64,000 nt of DNA from Lachancea thermotolerans CBS 6340. Its lineage: Eukaryota; Ascomycota; Saccharomycetes; Saccharomycetales; Saccharomycetaceae. The stretch lies in assembly GCF_000142805.1 (NCBI RefSeq), contig NC_013084.1, positions 930,001 to 994,000 of the forward strand. The letters are read 5' to 3'. Under the pieces are notes generated by a model that worked only from the letters and a program-made list of their open reading frames with translations, was not told the origin of the DNA and did not search any database. Both the position numbers and the translations under genes were made by a program. The stretch's first letter is position 1. Each line of letters starts with the position of its first letter. Positions 19,487 to 30,668 of this stretch are shown piece by piece.

Positions 19487-19924
19487 ATGAGACCATCTCC
19501 TGCCACTTTATTTCATGAGTCGCCTCTGAGCCTTTTGACTAGGCCATGGAAGAAAAACCGGGACGGAACACTTTTCTACGGAGTTTCAAAGTCGGGAAAC
19601 AACAGAACACCTCTAACAACTAAGCAAGGCAACAAAACCATGTACAAGGGAACACGTTCGTCTGGTATTGGTAGGCACACAAGATATGGTGGATACACCA
19701 TTCAATGGGATAAGGTTCGCACGTACGTAACACCCAAAAACTTCAATACAGAGCTCAAGCCGCTTGTGAGCCATAACCTACCTGAACTAAGGCACTCCTT
19801 CTCAGGCTACCAGAAAGGCGCGTTAGACTCCCGCCTATATTTCGAGAAGTTGAAGGAATATGTCAAGAATGGTAAAGCTCAGGGAGAGGCTACGGATGTT
19901 AAGTGTTATGTGGAGAGAGGATGA
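19487..19924 (+). CDS. MRPL27: Mitochondrial large-subunit ribosomal protein mL41 (Mrpl27)
   Basis: This 145-aa protein is nearly the same length as S. cerevisiae Mrpl27 (146 aa, YBR282W), a structural subunit of the mitochondrial 54S ribosome. The conserved core runs [19 protein letters not shown], then [20 protein letters not shown] and [10 protein letters not shown]. The N-terminal 15 residues are hydroxylated and basic and may serve for mitochondrial import. The ATG at 19487 gives the family's usual length. It points towards the 3' end of SSH1, whereas in S. cerevisiae the two genes are in tandem; the orientation break lies in the 310 bp that follow. Confidence 0.95.
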   Translation: MRPSPATLFHESPLSLLTRPWKKNRDGTLFYGVSKSGNNRTPLTTKQGNKTMYKGTRSSGIGRHTRYGGYTIQWDKVRTYVTPKNFNTELKPLVSHNLPELRHSFSGYQKGALDSRLYFEKLKEYVKNGKAQGEATDVKCYVERG

Positions 19925-20233
19925 ACCGCATCTAGCAGAAATTAAACGACTTGTATATAATTTAACATTTGCATCATAAGGCTTGGAGCTTTGGATACCA
20001 TCGCGACATTTTGATAGTCTGGCTTACGAATGCCAGTATTTAGAACTGACCGCGCGATGTAGCGGTCAAGGGAAGAGTTTTGAATATTTCATTACCACAC
20101 TTCATCAGCTGGTTACTTTATACAAAGTTCGTGTTGCATCTATATCAGAAAACAAGTTAAGTTGACAAATAGTGCAATAGGCATTTGCAAGCTGTTGCAA
20201 GCTGTCGCAAACTGCTGTTCGAGGCTGTGACAT
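19925..20233. other. Intergenic sequence between MRPL27 and SSH1, synteny orientation switch
   Basis: About 310 bp between two convergent genes. No gene is visible. Relative to S. cerevisiae the gene orientation reverses here (see findings). Confidence 0.55.
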
Positions 20234-21772
20234 TTATATGCCGCCACTAGGAGCGCCCAAAACCTGGGCCAAGGCACTTTGTCCACCACTTTGCTGGTAC
20301 TCGGCAGTAATGAGTTCCAGCAGGGCGAATCCACCACTGACACCTACAATGATGCTTGCACCTTTGCCTTTCAAGCCCAAAAGCTCTCCGCAGGCAACCA
20401 AAAGGCCCAAGACGATAGCGCCAGTGGTAGCAGCGACAGGAACGATCTTGTCAAGTTCCTTGGTGACGCCCTGCTCTCTGCGACCGGTCAAGGTGATTCC
20501 TTGCTCCTTGAACTGCTCACTGATGTCACGAGCAGAGGACCCGCTGATTTGTTGCCACAGACCAGCGAACCAAATGCCAGTAATCACCAAAAACGTGGTG
20601 AAAAACAGTGGAGTTAAAGGCTGTCTTGTGATGCACTCCACAAATGATTTAGGAGGAGTCAGCAAGGACAATGGGAATTGTGGAACGTAGAGTAAGTTGT
20701 TGTGAGAAGCGTAGCCTCCGACGACCTTGTAAATGATGGAAGATGGATTGTTGTGGGCAATGAGCTGAACCAAAACAAAGGCACCGACATGGATGTAAAA
20801 CAAAATGACGTAGGCGAAAAGAACGGACAAGCTACCAACATAGAAGAGGCGAATAGGATACACGTTGTTGACGCCTCTAGTTCTGGTAGATCTGATGGGC
20901 AACTCCAAACGGAAATTGGTGAGGAAGCAAATACTTGCCGCCAAAGCCAAAACCAAGAAAGCAGTGGTCAAGTTTGGCAGGTAGTCGCGGTTGAAGGCAC
21001 CAACAATGGCACCAGTCCATGTCTTGTGCGAAGCACGCAAGGACTGTATCAGGTTAATGAAAGCGCCCTGAGGCTCAGTGTGACCCTCATTGTCGACAGG
21101 GAACTGGCCGACGCCAAAGACGTCGGCAACAAAGTTTGTCGAGATAGTCACCGTGGTGATAGCCATGGCGCCCGATGCGAAACCGTAGCCCTTGTCAATA
21201 ACCTCGACGAGGAGGGTGACGAAAAAGCCAGCCACAACGAGTTGCACGTTCAACGCTGTAATTTGAACCACCGACAGATCGGTGCCGTAGTAGCCTGAAA
21301 AGATAAACACATTGGCGAGCACTAGGTACTGCAAAAGGGCGAACAACTTGGTGCAAGTCTGGAAGAGCTCACGGTCTTGACGAATTTTAAAGTTGACCTT
21401 AATCAGCTTAAGCCCGGCCAGCACCTGCATGATGAGTGCGGACGAGACCACGGGGAAAACCCCGAATTCCAGCAGCGTTTTAGGTTCCGCCGCGAACACA
21501 CTACGCAGGAAATATAGGGGGTCTAGTACACCCGACGCCTCTTTGGAGACCCCAGCAAGGGGGAACTGACCAAACAGGTAGATCAACGCCGCAATGATGG
21601 TGTACACAACCTTATCGTCAAACCCTATTTTTTCGTAGGGCACTTCAACTTCGGGAAGAAGAGGCAAGAACGGCTTTGCCAGCTCGATTAGACGGACTTG
21701 AAAAACGCCAAAAGTTAGTAACTCTATATAGCATCCAGCACTCCATTCAATTCCTCACATACAGCCGGCCAT
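20234..21772 (-). CDS. SSH1: Sec61-related translocon subunit Ssh1, two exons
   Basis: The gene codes for the pore subunit of the alternative (Ssh1) ER translocon. Exon 1 is 21772-21763 (ATG plus 7 bases), the intron is 21762-21697, and exon 2 is 21696-20234. The intron has GTATGT at its 5' end, TACTAAC at 21720-21714 and ends CAAG. Splicing gives 490 aa, exactly the length of S. cerevisiae Ssh1, and restores the N-terminus MAGFRLIELAKPFLPLLPEV, which matches the S. cerevisiae start MSGFRLIDIVKPILPILPEV. Without splicing there is no in-frame ATG at the N-terminus. Ten hydrophobic helices are expected for the family; the SecY core with RELPIRSTR-like loop (LELPIRSTRTRGVNNVYPI) and SGSSARD is clear. 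Confidence 0.96.
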
Positions 21773-22861
21773 GTTTCGAGATGAGTCGTTTCGTTGCTGA
21801 TAATGGTCAGTACCGAGACCTGCAAATTTTCCACTAACATTTTTCATCAAGTGCTCCTGGGTATTACCCGACAGAACTCCAACTTTCATATCAACCATAT
21901 ATTGATTCTTATCATGTGACACCTGAAAACGCCTGTGCATGTAACGGCAGCCTTCTGGCCAATGAACCTGTGGCTAACCAAAGCGTGAGCCATCCAGCAG
22001 GTATGCCTGCTTGCGTTGTAGTCTCTACGCTACATGTTGTCGAAAACGTGCTTGAAAATCACTTTTGTTTTAATAAGATTATATATCAGACAATTCGGTT
22101 GGCGAATTGGTAAAATCTTGATAGCTAACACTTTAAAATCCTTGGGAGACTTCCTTTAATGGCTATTTATCATGGAAAGACGGTTTTAATCGCGGTTTTT
22201 CAAGGTGGGGCTAGTCAAATAATTCTCAAGGCTTTCATATTTCGTTCAGAATTTCGGGGCACCAGCACGAGCGGCTTGCCACCAGCCAATAGATACATAA
22301 AGGACCCCAGAAATAACGCAAGCCGTCATACTTGCTTGAATATCAGCTTTTTTTGCTGATAACTTTCTTTCAAACAAGCGTTAAAACCACCCTAACAATT
22401 AGTGGCCATGATAAAAATGGCCATGCGCATCCTCGTTTCTAGCCATCATGGATACCGAGAAGATTCCAATATACTGTCCGGTCGCTGGTTGGCAGATCAG
22501 GGGCTCAGCTATGCGCCAGCATATCGGTGCTCCGTAACTTGCCTAGCAGCTCACGTGATTTGGCTCTCATCCTCATGCCTCAACTCTGGTTCAGTAGTAC
22601 TCTGCTTGTTGCACCAGGATCGTAGAGAGTCTAGTTCCTAACAGTGAGCTGGCGACCGATATGTGGGTTTTTGTCCCGTGGCCAATGTTTCTCCAAGCGC
22701 TTGGGTTCTTGGTCTGGTTTTTTACCCGCACGCCGTACAATTAAACAGGCTCGAAAGTTCTTGAACATGTAATCTATTCTCAACACTCGTTGATTTAGAC
22801 ATACAGAAGGCTCGGACGAGGTTCACTGCTGGCATAGGAGACCCCAGAGTGTATATCCATT
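21773..22861. other. Intergenic region between SSH1 and MIC12
   Basis: About 1.1 kb between two divergent genes. No recognisable gene or RNA. In S. cerevisiae terms it joins YBR283 to YBR262, so it contains a rearrangement junction. Confidence 0.5.
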
Positions 22862-23170
22862 ATGAGTAAGGTTCTTAAACTCACAAGTGTGACCCTTGCG
22901 GCGTCCAGTTTGGCCGCGGCAGGATACTTCTACGCTTTCGACAGAGATAGCTACCACTACAAAAACGCCTCGTGGAAGCGCATCGGCGACCACGTACAGG
23001 GTATCCTGGATCGCAAGGAAGATATCGCCGTACAAAGAACGAGTAGTGAGGCTCGCGATGTGACCGTGAGGCCCATCAAGGAGACGATGAAAGACCTATG
23101 GAACGAGCAGGTTCGCAATACAGCCCAGTGGGTCTACTCGTTCGGCAGTAACACCAGCACCAAAGCTTGA
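22862..23170 (+). CDS. MIC12: MICOS complex subunit Mic12 (Aim5)
   Basis: A 102-aa protein with one hydrophobic segment near the N-terminus (about 9-26), followed by a charged domain in the intermembrane space. It matches S. cerevisiae Mic12/Aim5 (YBR262C, 106 aa), the fungal MICOS subunit that couples Mic60 and Mic10 subcomplexes at crista junctions. Diagnostic parts are YKNASWKRIGDHVQGILDRKE and the C-terminal IKETMKDLWNEQVRNTAQWVY. It lies about 160 bp upstream of TAE1 in the same direction, the same adjacency as YBR262C-YBR261C. Confidence 0.9.
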   Translation: MSKVLKLTSVTLAASSLAAAGYFYAFDRDSYHYKNASWKRIGDHVQGILDRKEDIAVQRTSSEARDVTVRPIKETMKDLWNEQVRNTAQWVYSFGSNTSTKA

Positions 23171-23275
23171 GCTGCCTTGTACTTAGGGAAAGTAATGTTT
23201 AAATATTCAAGCAGTAATAACAAACATGATCACAGGACCGAAAGAAGCCCTGCAATGTTGAAAATTTTGGCGTAA

Positions 23276-24022
<747 letters not shown>

Positions 24023-25399
24023 AGAGTTTGATGGAAATGTGCATGTTCAGAACTGTAAAGGGTGCGCGCCCAACTACTTTCGAATTTCCTTAACGCCTCG
24101 CTTTTCTTGCAAGCCCGCTCTAGAGTACCATGCTGTAATGGATGTTCTAAAGGCAAGCTGTCGCTTTGCGCGCTTGCTCCCAAATGGAGATCAGTTCGTG
24201 ACGTCAGGACACTTTCCAACTCCAACGTATTTCTTCTAGTTCACGGTCCGCCCTTCCCCATCTACAAGACAGCACTTTATACATAGCAGGAGATAGACAT
24301 TGTACCACGAAAGATAGACGTTCCATTCTCCCGCGCAAAACCCCGGGTCCTTCATCTCAGCAGGCGCGACTATGGCAGGAGCTCCGGTGCTTAACCACAT
24401 CACGGAGGTGACCGTTAAGGCCCCATCACACACGCGCGACACCAGTCAAGAATAGTGCTCGGAGTTCGGCGCTGATTACGTCCGCGACCTGAGTCAAGTC
24501 ATTGGTCTACTATAAGAGAGCTCGCTGAGCTCAACAAAGCACCCGACCGCCGCAAGCTCTGAGGACTCTGAGCTGGAGGCGCTAGGCCGAAGAGGCGAGA
24601 CTAAACATGCAAGTGATGTCTCAATTCAGATAGGAGCGAAAGACTAATTTCAATGGTATTTTTTTCTTCAATCAAAAGTCAGTTGAACTATGCACTTACC
24701 GGTATACTATCATCATTAAAAGAGACTATTCACCACTTGAGTATCAGCGCAACAGGGGGTTTCGGAAACCACAGTCATAATCCTTATGAATGCTGCTTCC
24801 GCACCCTGCGAGGCTGACGCTAAAACTACGCTTCACGCCGATGAGCGAAATCTTAATGGTGTGAAGAAATTAGGTGAACTACATGACAATTTTTCTCTTT
24901 ATATCCATTAGTCGTCGTAAGTGAGTATATAACTGTCTCAACTTAGGGCTAACCTTTGAAATAGTTAGCTTGAGAAGCGTACATAGGAGCTTCCAGCTGC
25001 ATCCTAAGACGTCTTCAAGCCCCTAACTTCAGCAGCTTGGGTCCATTGGGTGTTTTTTCTCGCTTTCCGGACAGGATTTCATCTGAAACATAAAAATTCG
25101 CTACAACAATAGCAAGAATTTCAAACATATTGCTAATAATTTGACCCCCCCCCCCCCCCCCCCCCCCATTAAAGCCTTTGAAGATGTTTATAAGCTTCTT
25201 GAAGACCTTGGTTGTTGTTTGCCGCGCGGCTTATTTATATGATCACGTGAAATAGTTGATAGCACTTAAGACGAATCCGGGCCAACGTTCCATGAGAACG
25301 CCTTCTTTCCTGAAGCCGAGAAATTCCCGTCATGTTTATTTAGCGACATCGCACAAGCTGAGTTAAAAACAGATCTCCTCGAAGGATTCGTGCGGCCGT
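24023..25399. other. Intergenic region between TAE1 and RGD1, with a poly-C tract
   Basis: About 1.4 kb with no gene-like frame or tRNA. A run of 23 C residues lies at 25145-25167 (separate entry). The part just before RGD1 contains GATCACGTG at about 25240. Confidence 0.5.
25145..25167. repeat. Homopolymer tract of 23 cytosines
   Basis: An uninterrupted C run on the plus strand, about 230 bp upstream of the RGD1 start, in otherwise AT-rich DNA. It may be a slippage-prone tract, and its exact length may reflect assembly error. Confidence 0.9.
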
Positions 25400-27517
25400 A
25401 TGTCTGTGTCTCGCTCTTCTTCCAGAACCGACCAAACTAGCGAGGCGAACTCTGCCCTGCAGCCGTCGAAATCACCCGCCTCTGGCTCGAATGAAACACC
25501 CTCGGCGGGCAGCACTGGAGTGCAGCCAGATCTTCTGGGGAAGCCAGAAATTACAAGGGTTCTAGATTCTGATGTTGCCATAAACGCTCTTTTGTCGCGG
25601 CTGAAACAGTCACTCCTTACATGCGAGGAATTTACCAAATTTGTGCGTAAGAAATATCTCTTGGAGGATGTGCATGCTCAGGAGCTGGGAAAAACTTATA
25701 AAAACTTCTTCCCTGATAGCTCTGCGTCTTCGTCACTGCAAAAAAGTATACACACTGTCCTCGAGTTTGACGGAAAGCTCTCCCAGGTCAAGCACAGCTA
25801 TGTTAAAGCGTTGCACACAATGAGCGACGAGCTTGGCGCCCTGCTTCTTACCATGACGAAAATGAGGAAAGGTCTCAAGGAAAACAGCAGGAGGTTAGAG
25901 AAGGAGGTCGCGGATGCTATCCATATGGCAGAAAAGGCGAAGAGTAGATATAACTCACTTTGCCAAGATTGGGAGAAACTTAGGATGGCAGATCCAACTA
26001 AGACCAAGTTGACCCTAAGGGGCTCTAAAACCACCCGCGAGCAAGAAGAAGATTTGCTAAGAAAGATAGATAGCGCAGACCTGGACTTCAAACAAAAGGT
26101 CGACCATTCCACATCTCTGAGGAACACATTCCTTTCAAGAGAGCGTCCAAAAATTGTGTCGGAGCTCAAAGATTTGATCTTGGAACTTGACACTGCAATG
26201 GCAATTCAGCTGCAAAAGTACACGATCTGGACCGAAACCTTGATACTCAACAGTGGTGTGACGGTAACTCCTTTTGACGCCACGAAATCCATGAAATCAA
26301 TAGCTGCATCGACGTCTAATGAACTAGACCTTTACAATTTCCTCAACAAATACAACCAAGGCTCCAGAAGCAACAACTTCGTGAACAAAAATTTGATACC
26401 GGTGGAGTATAAACAGTATCCTTCTATGGCAAAACCTGTGATGGCTAAAAACGGGCAGACGAGATCTGGTAATCATACATCTTCCTCTCAAAATACATTC
26501 TCTGTGAACACCAACATGAATTCTTTGCCCAAAAGAATAGTGTCAACTCAACATGAATCGCCGTTCGACTCAACTCCAACGCCTCGAACCGGTTTTTCAC
26601 CAGTGCAGAATGGGAGTCCCGCGGGCAGCCCTAATTCACATCCTGGAAACGCTAGCAGAGGAAACCTGGCACAAACGACACCATCTCATCAAAAGGCCGT
26701 TTCTTCAATGTTAGATGTTGCAGACAGTCAAACCCCCAGAAGTTCGCAAAGTGGAACAAGACCAGACGGTCCAGATTCTGACTTTGCTACCTTGGACCCA
26801 GGCAATGGCACTCGTTCTACAAGTTTGACAACTTCAATGATCACATCAATAAGCGAAAGGCCAGTGTCTCATATCCAGTCCGCAGCAACTCTTCCACCGG
26901 GTATCAATAGAAATTTCAAGACGTTCGGTGTCGCACTGGAAAGTCTTCTCGAGTACGAACAGGATATGGTGCCGGCCATTGTTCGCCAGTGCATATATGT
27001 TGTGGACAAGTTCGGTCTTGACCTTGAAGGGATATATCGTAAGCCGGCGAATGTCTTAGATGTTAGCAAATTGAGAGAGGAAATTGACAAAGACCCCTCA
27101 AACATCTCAATGATCGTCCCTCCCAAAAACCATACAGATTCTGACATTTACTTAGCGGGTTCTCTTCTTAAAGCATTCTTTGCTAATCTTCCAGAGTCCT
27201 TGCTTCCGCCTTCCATGACGTCCGAAATCAAAACTTGTCTAACAATTGCAGATCCTGTTACAAGAAAAAACTACATGCATGGGTTAATTTACAAGCTTCC
27301 AGATGGCCAATACTGGACGCTGAGGTCACTTGTGTTTCATCTAAAGAGAATAATAGAACACGAACCAACAAACAGGATGAATCTGAAGAGCGTTTGCATC
27401 ATCTGGGGTCCAACATTAATAGCGCCAAACGATACAGACATCAACGACGTGAACTATCAAATTCAGGCCATGGAAGTTTTGATAGATGTCGCTGATCAAG
27501 CATTCGAACCGGAGTAG
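25400..27517 (+). CDS. RGD1: F-BAR and RhoGAP protein Rgd1
   Basis: The 705-aa protein has an N-terminal F-BAR domain (about 50-310) for membrane binding, a Ser/Thr/Asn-rich linker (about 310-490) and a C-terminal RhoGAP domain (about 500-705). The arginine finger is in GIYRKPAN; other GAP motifs are [19 protein letters not shown] and [16 protein letters not shown]. cerevisiae Rgd1 (YBR260C, 666 aa) stimulates Rho3 and Rho4 GTP hydrolysis in polar growth and the low-pH response. The start at 25400 gives the usual short disordered leader before the F-BAR domain. It is convergent with RTT101. Confidence 0.95.
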   Translation: MSVSRSSSRTDQTSEANSALQPSKSPASGSNETPSAGSTGVQPDLLGKPEITRVLDSDVAINALLSRLKQSLLTCEEFTKFVRKKYLLEDVHAQELGKTYKNFFPDSSASSSLQKSIHTVLEFDGKLSQVKHSYVKALHTMSDELGALLLTMTKMRKGLKENSRRLEKEVADAIHMAEKAKSRYNSLCQDWEKLRMADPTKTKLTLRGSKTTREQEEDLLRKIDSADLDFKQKVDHSTSLRNTFLSRERPKIVSELKDLILELDTAMAIQLQKYTIWTETLILNSGVTVTPFDATKSMKSIAASTSNELDLYNFLNKYNQGSRSNNFVNKNLIPVEYKQYPSMAKPVMAKNGQTRSGNHTSSSQNTFSVNTNMNSLPKRIVSTQHESPFDSTPTPRTGFSPVQNGSPAGSPNSHPGNASRGNLAQTTPSHQKAVSSMLDVADSQTPRSSQSGTRPDGPDSDFATLDPGNGTRSTSLTTSMITSISERPVSHIQSAATLPPGINRNFKTFGVALESLLEYEQDMVPAIVRQCIYVVDKFGLDLEGIYRKPANVLDVSKLREEIDKDPSNISMIVPPKNHTDSDIYLAGSLLKAFFANLPESLLPPSMTSEIKTCLTIADPVTRKNYMHGLIYKLPDGQYWTLRSLVFHLKRIIEHEPTNRMNLKSVCIIWGPTLIAPNDTDINDVNYQIQAMEVLIDVADQAFEPE

Positions 27518-27666
27518 CGTGCATTTGCTTTTTTCCCAAAATTTAACTCAGACTTGGCTTTCGCCCATATGTTCAAGGCCTAGCTTGACTTTGGCTGGCG
27601 GGTTTTTCGCATTTTTCTTGTATTTGTGAGGCTTGTGCAGTCTAGAAATCAGATAATATTAAGTAT

Positions 27667-29991
27667 CTATGGTTTGTATTGGTACAGTTCCTTATTCAAG
27701 CTATAAAAGTCTTTGCATTCGGCCAATGCTGTTTTGAATTCCCCCATACTGAATCCTGATTTTTCTTTTTCAACTGCGGTTTTAAGCTGTTCAAATGAAA
27801 ATGAAGCACTGGAGGTCTTCAGAACTCTAACAATCCTTGCACGGAGAACTTCTTTGATCCACGAGGTATCTTTTTTCTCCAGTCCGTCTTCCGGCGGCTT
27901 TAAAGCCGCCTTGGGCGCTGCCTTATGAAATATTTTTAAACGGCCATCCTTCATTTTCTTGATGTCAGGCTTGAACTCTTCATTGACAATGAAACTTCCA
28001 CCGTCAGTGTTCAATAGTCCAGCGCTGATGAATGAAGTCAGGGCCGGTTCGAGAATATTGGCCGCTACACCAAGTTCGCTCTCAATATCCCGAACTGTGA
28101 GCTCGCCGCTTTCATTGAATAAGTCAAGGATACTGGCTTGGAGAAGAGTTAATTCAAGCATCAAGGGTCTGCCATCCTCTAGCTTGAAGTTAGTCTGAAC
28201 CTCTAAGTGATGTAACATATTTTGAAGGACGAGGGGTTTTTTGGTCGATCTTGGATCACTTTCCGCGTAGAAGGCACAGAATTTTTGCCAAAGCGCATCC
28301 AACGACCTGGGGATCTTCAGCTCTGGAAATGTAAAATCATGAAAAGATGCCGGGACGTTCTTCCGCTCGAATATCATGGGGGCTAGCTGCACATTCTGCA
28401 GCTCCTGAGTTTCAAAGCCCTGAAACAACTTTTGGGTGTCTATTAAGTTGCTTCGTAGAGCTTTTAGTTGTGTCACTAGTTCCCAATGGCTTTGCCTTGC
28501 CTCCAACAAATCAAAAAATCTCTTTTCCAAATTTTCGGGATGATTCATGTACGCCAGGTACTCAGTTCCCATAATGATCATTCGTCTGAACAGGCTTCTC
28601 TCCATATACAGTTTGAAAAAGGGTTCAAGCAAGTCAAAGGACTCCAAGATTCTCCAAAGAGAGAGAAATATTTCATAATCTTTTTTAGCTTGTTGAAGAC
28701 CAACGCTTTGAGGCTCTTTCAACCTTTTATAACATCCTTTAACTTTTGAATCTAATGACTTGACCAAAGGTTCGACAAGGTTTAACTCTCCATCTACCGC
28801 TAGCTCAAGGCCCCTTTTGACGAGTTGAGGAACTTTATCGTCCTCCAAGTCATACAAGGAGCACGTGTATGACAGGACCTCATCCAAGGTGCGCTGCCTT
28901 TGGAAAGAATTTCCAAACCGTATTCCTATGACATTTGCAAGACTCGCGTAAAACTCATTGCATCTGTTATCAGAATTATACGCAAGTTTTATCATCTTAA
29001 ACTCGCGTACAAACCCCCTTTGTAGCGCGTAAATTTCAAGCAAGTTTTCTAAAACCCCTGCACTGAAGAGAAACTTGGTCAAAATAATCTTTTTTGTCTC
29101 AAGATGAATGCTCTTGGAAATAAGGTTAACAATCATGTCTTCTCTTATGAGCAAGTTCTTAACGTTTTTCAGATAGTCTTTGTCAATTTCCATATTTGTT
29201 TTTGAAAGAACAAACTCTAAATTATCGAGGTAAAACACTCTAAAAGATTTCCTGTGATGTGTGAAACGGAGGTGGCACTTTCCGACAACTTCAACGAACT
29301 TCTTGAGACATTCAGTTCCAGTTCGGTTGTAGTTCTCAGCTTTTCGGGCTCCTTCTTCATCACAGTTATGATATTGTTTTCTTATTTCTGTCAAAGCTTC
29401 GGTGAGGGCACCTTCAGCCTCATTGCCTAACACGGATAGAGCAGATTCTACCAGTCGATATTCTGCAAACTCTCTGATTGTATGAACTCCTGTGAATGCA
29501 TTAAAAATAAATGAGAAATCCTCTGCAAAAAGATGGAAGGCCTCAGCTAACAGGCTAACCTGAACCTCAAACTGACCCAAACATAGAGACGGCCAATGGC
29601 GTACGAATGCTGCTTTTGGTTCGCTCTCAAGCGTGAGCTTCTCTGCAAGCTCAGAAACTACGTCATCCACACTCTTGTCGAGCTCCTCGATAATCAAGTG
29701 CCATATTTTTATCACAACTTCCTCCTGGCTTAGTAAACGAAAAGCTTTAGCCTTCTTTCTTAGAGTCGTGTCCTCCCCGGACACTTCAGTAGCTGTAGGG
29801 ACATATATCTTGGATCTCGCAAGCCTTCTTGAAAGTTCATAATAGAATATTCTATCTATAGTGGATAACAAGTTTGGGCCGTCCAATGTTCTAAGCTTTT
29901 TATCGAAACTGCGCCGAAGCAGCTCGTCAACGGCATTTCTAAATTGTAAAGAGACAACGTCAAAAGTTAGGAGGCCTTCGCCATTCTGCAT
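27667..29991 (-). CDS. RTT101: Cullin of the Rtt101 (Cul8) type
   Basis: The 774-aa protein is a cullin scaffold. The N-terminal helical repeats are diverged, the cullin homology domain (about 480-690) is clear, and the C-terminal winged helix carries the neddylation motif IVRVLK with the modifiable lysine at about K725. S. cerevisiae Rtt101 (YJL047C, 842 aa) works with Mms1 and Mms22 at stalled replication forks and in histone H3 ubiquitination. I choose Rtt101 over Cul3 and Cdc53 because AIM22 lies close by, as in S. cerevisiae, and because the N-terminal half is weakly conserved. The first ATG is at 29991; two codons before it are open but start with TTG. A second cullin-like gene follows upstream in tandem. 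Confidence 0.82.
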   Translation of the reverse strand: MQNGEGLLTFDVVSLQFRNAVDELLRRSFDKKLRTLDGPNLLSTIDRIFYYELSRRLARSKIYVPTATEVSGEDTTLRKKAKAFRLLSQEEVVIKIWHLIIEELDKSVDDVVSELAEKLTLESEPKAAFVRHWPSLCLGQFEVQVSLLAEAFHLFAEDFSFIFNAFTGVHTIREFAEYRLVESALSVLGNEAEGALTEALTEIRKQYHNCDEEGARKAENYNRTGTECLKKFVEVVGKCHLRFTHHRKSFRVFYLDNLEFVLSKTNMEIDKDYLKNVKNLLIREDMIVNLISKSIHLETKKIILTKFLFSAGVLENLLEIYALQRGFVREFKMIKLAYNSDNRCNEFYASLANVIGIRFGNSFQRQRTLDEVLSYTCSLYDLEDDKVPQLVKRGLELAVDGELNLVEPLVKSLDSKVKGCYKRLKEPQSVGLQQAKKDYEIFLSLWRILESFDLLEPFFKLYMERSLFRRMIIMGTEYLAYMNHPENLEKRFFDLLEARQSHWELVTQLKALRSNLIDTQKLFQGFETQELQNVQLAPMIFERKNVPASFHDFTFPELKIPRSLDALWQKFCAFYAESDPRSTKKPLVLQNMLHHLEVQTNFKLEDGRPLMLELTLLQASILDLFNESGELTVRDIESELGVAANILEPALTSFISAGLLNTDGGSFIVNEEFKPDIKKMKDGRLKIFHKAAPKAALKPPEDGLEKKDTSWIKEVLRARIVRVLKTSSASFSFEQLKTAVEKEKSGFSMGEFKTALAECKDFYSLNKELYQYKP

Positions 29992-30668
29992 GCCCAATAA
30001 TTGGGATCTAAAGCCGCGGTCCTCTTAGACATACCTTCATAAAATGTGAAGGATTGTTAAATTAAATTGGCCGTCCAACACTATCATGGGTTGATCTAAG
30101 TCGGTAGCGGGAATTATTGAGACGAAGGAGCTAAAATGAGGTAATCGCGAGGTACAAAAAAAAAGCCGGTCACTCCTATCCTCCGGTTTGTTTCTTTAAT
30201 ATGTTCATCGGAGCCTTTTGGCATCGACGCTTTAAGCTCAAGACGATGTTGTTGGACTCCGAAAATTGAAGAGTCAAAATATCAAATTAGCCTGGTGGCT
30301 AAATGGGAATGGGACAACGCCGTTCTGTTGAAGTAGCCTTTTTCCTTTGTTTTGAACCAACTCGATATAGGCGATGCTAAGGATGCCGCTCTGTTTTTGT
30401 TTACCCTTTGTTTATTACATAATCGTACATTGGCGCGGAGGTGTGGTGTTTTCATGGTAAGTTGACAGTACGAATGGAGCTGGTAAGCACTAGTTTTTGC
30501 GCAGTCGCTCGGTGCTATGGTTGATATAGTCTCGTAAGTGTCTTTTAAAGCGGTGCGTTGATTATTATTTTCATCTTTCTCCAATTTGTTTGAAGCCGAT
30601 TGTTTTCGTGCGTAAGCGGCAAGGCACTGAGGTGGTCGTTCATATTTTGAAGAAAGTGCACTCTACCC
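29992..30668. other. Intergenic region between the two cullin-like genes
   Basis: About 680 bp holding the RTT101 promoter and the 3' end of the upstream cullin-like gene. Short frames here look spurious. Confidence 0.5.
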
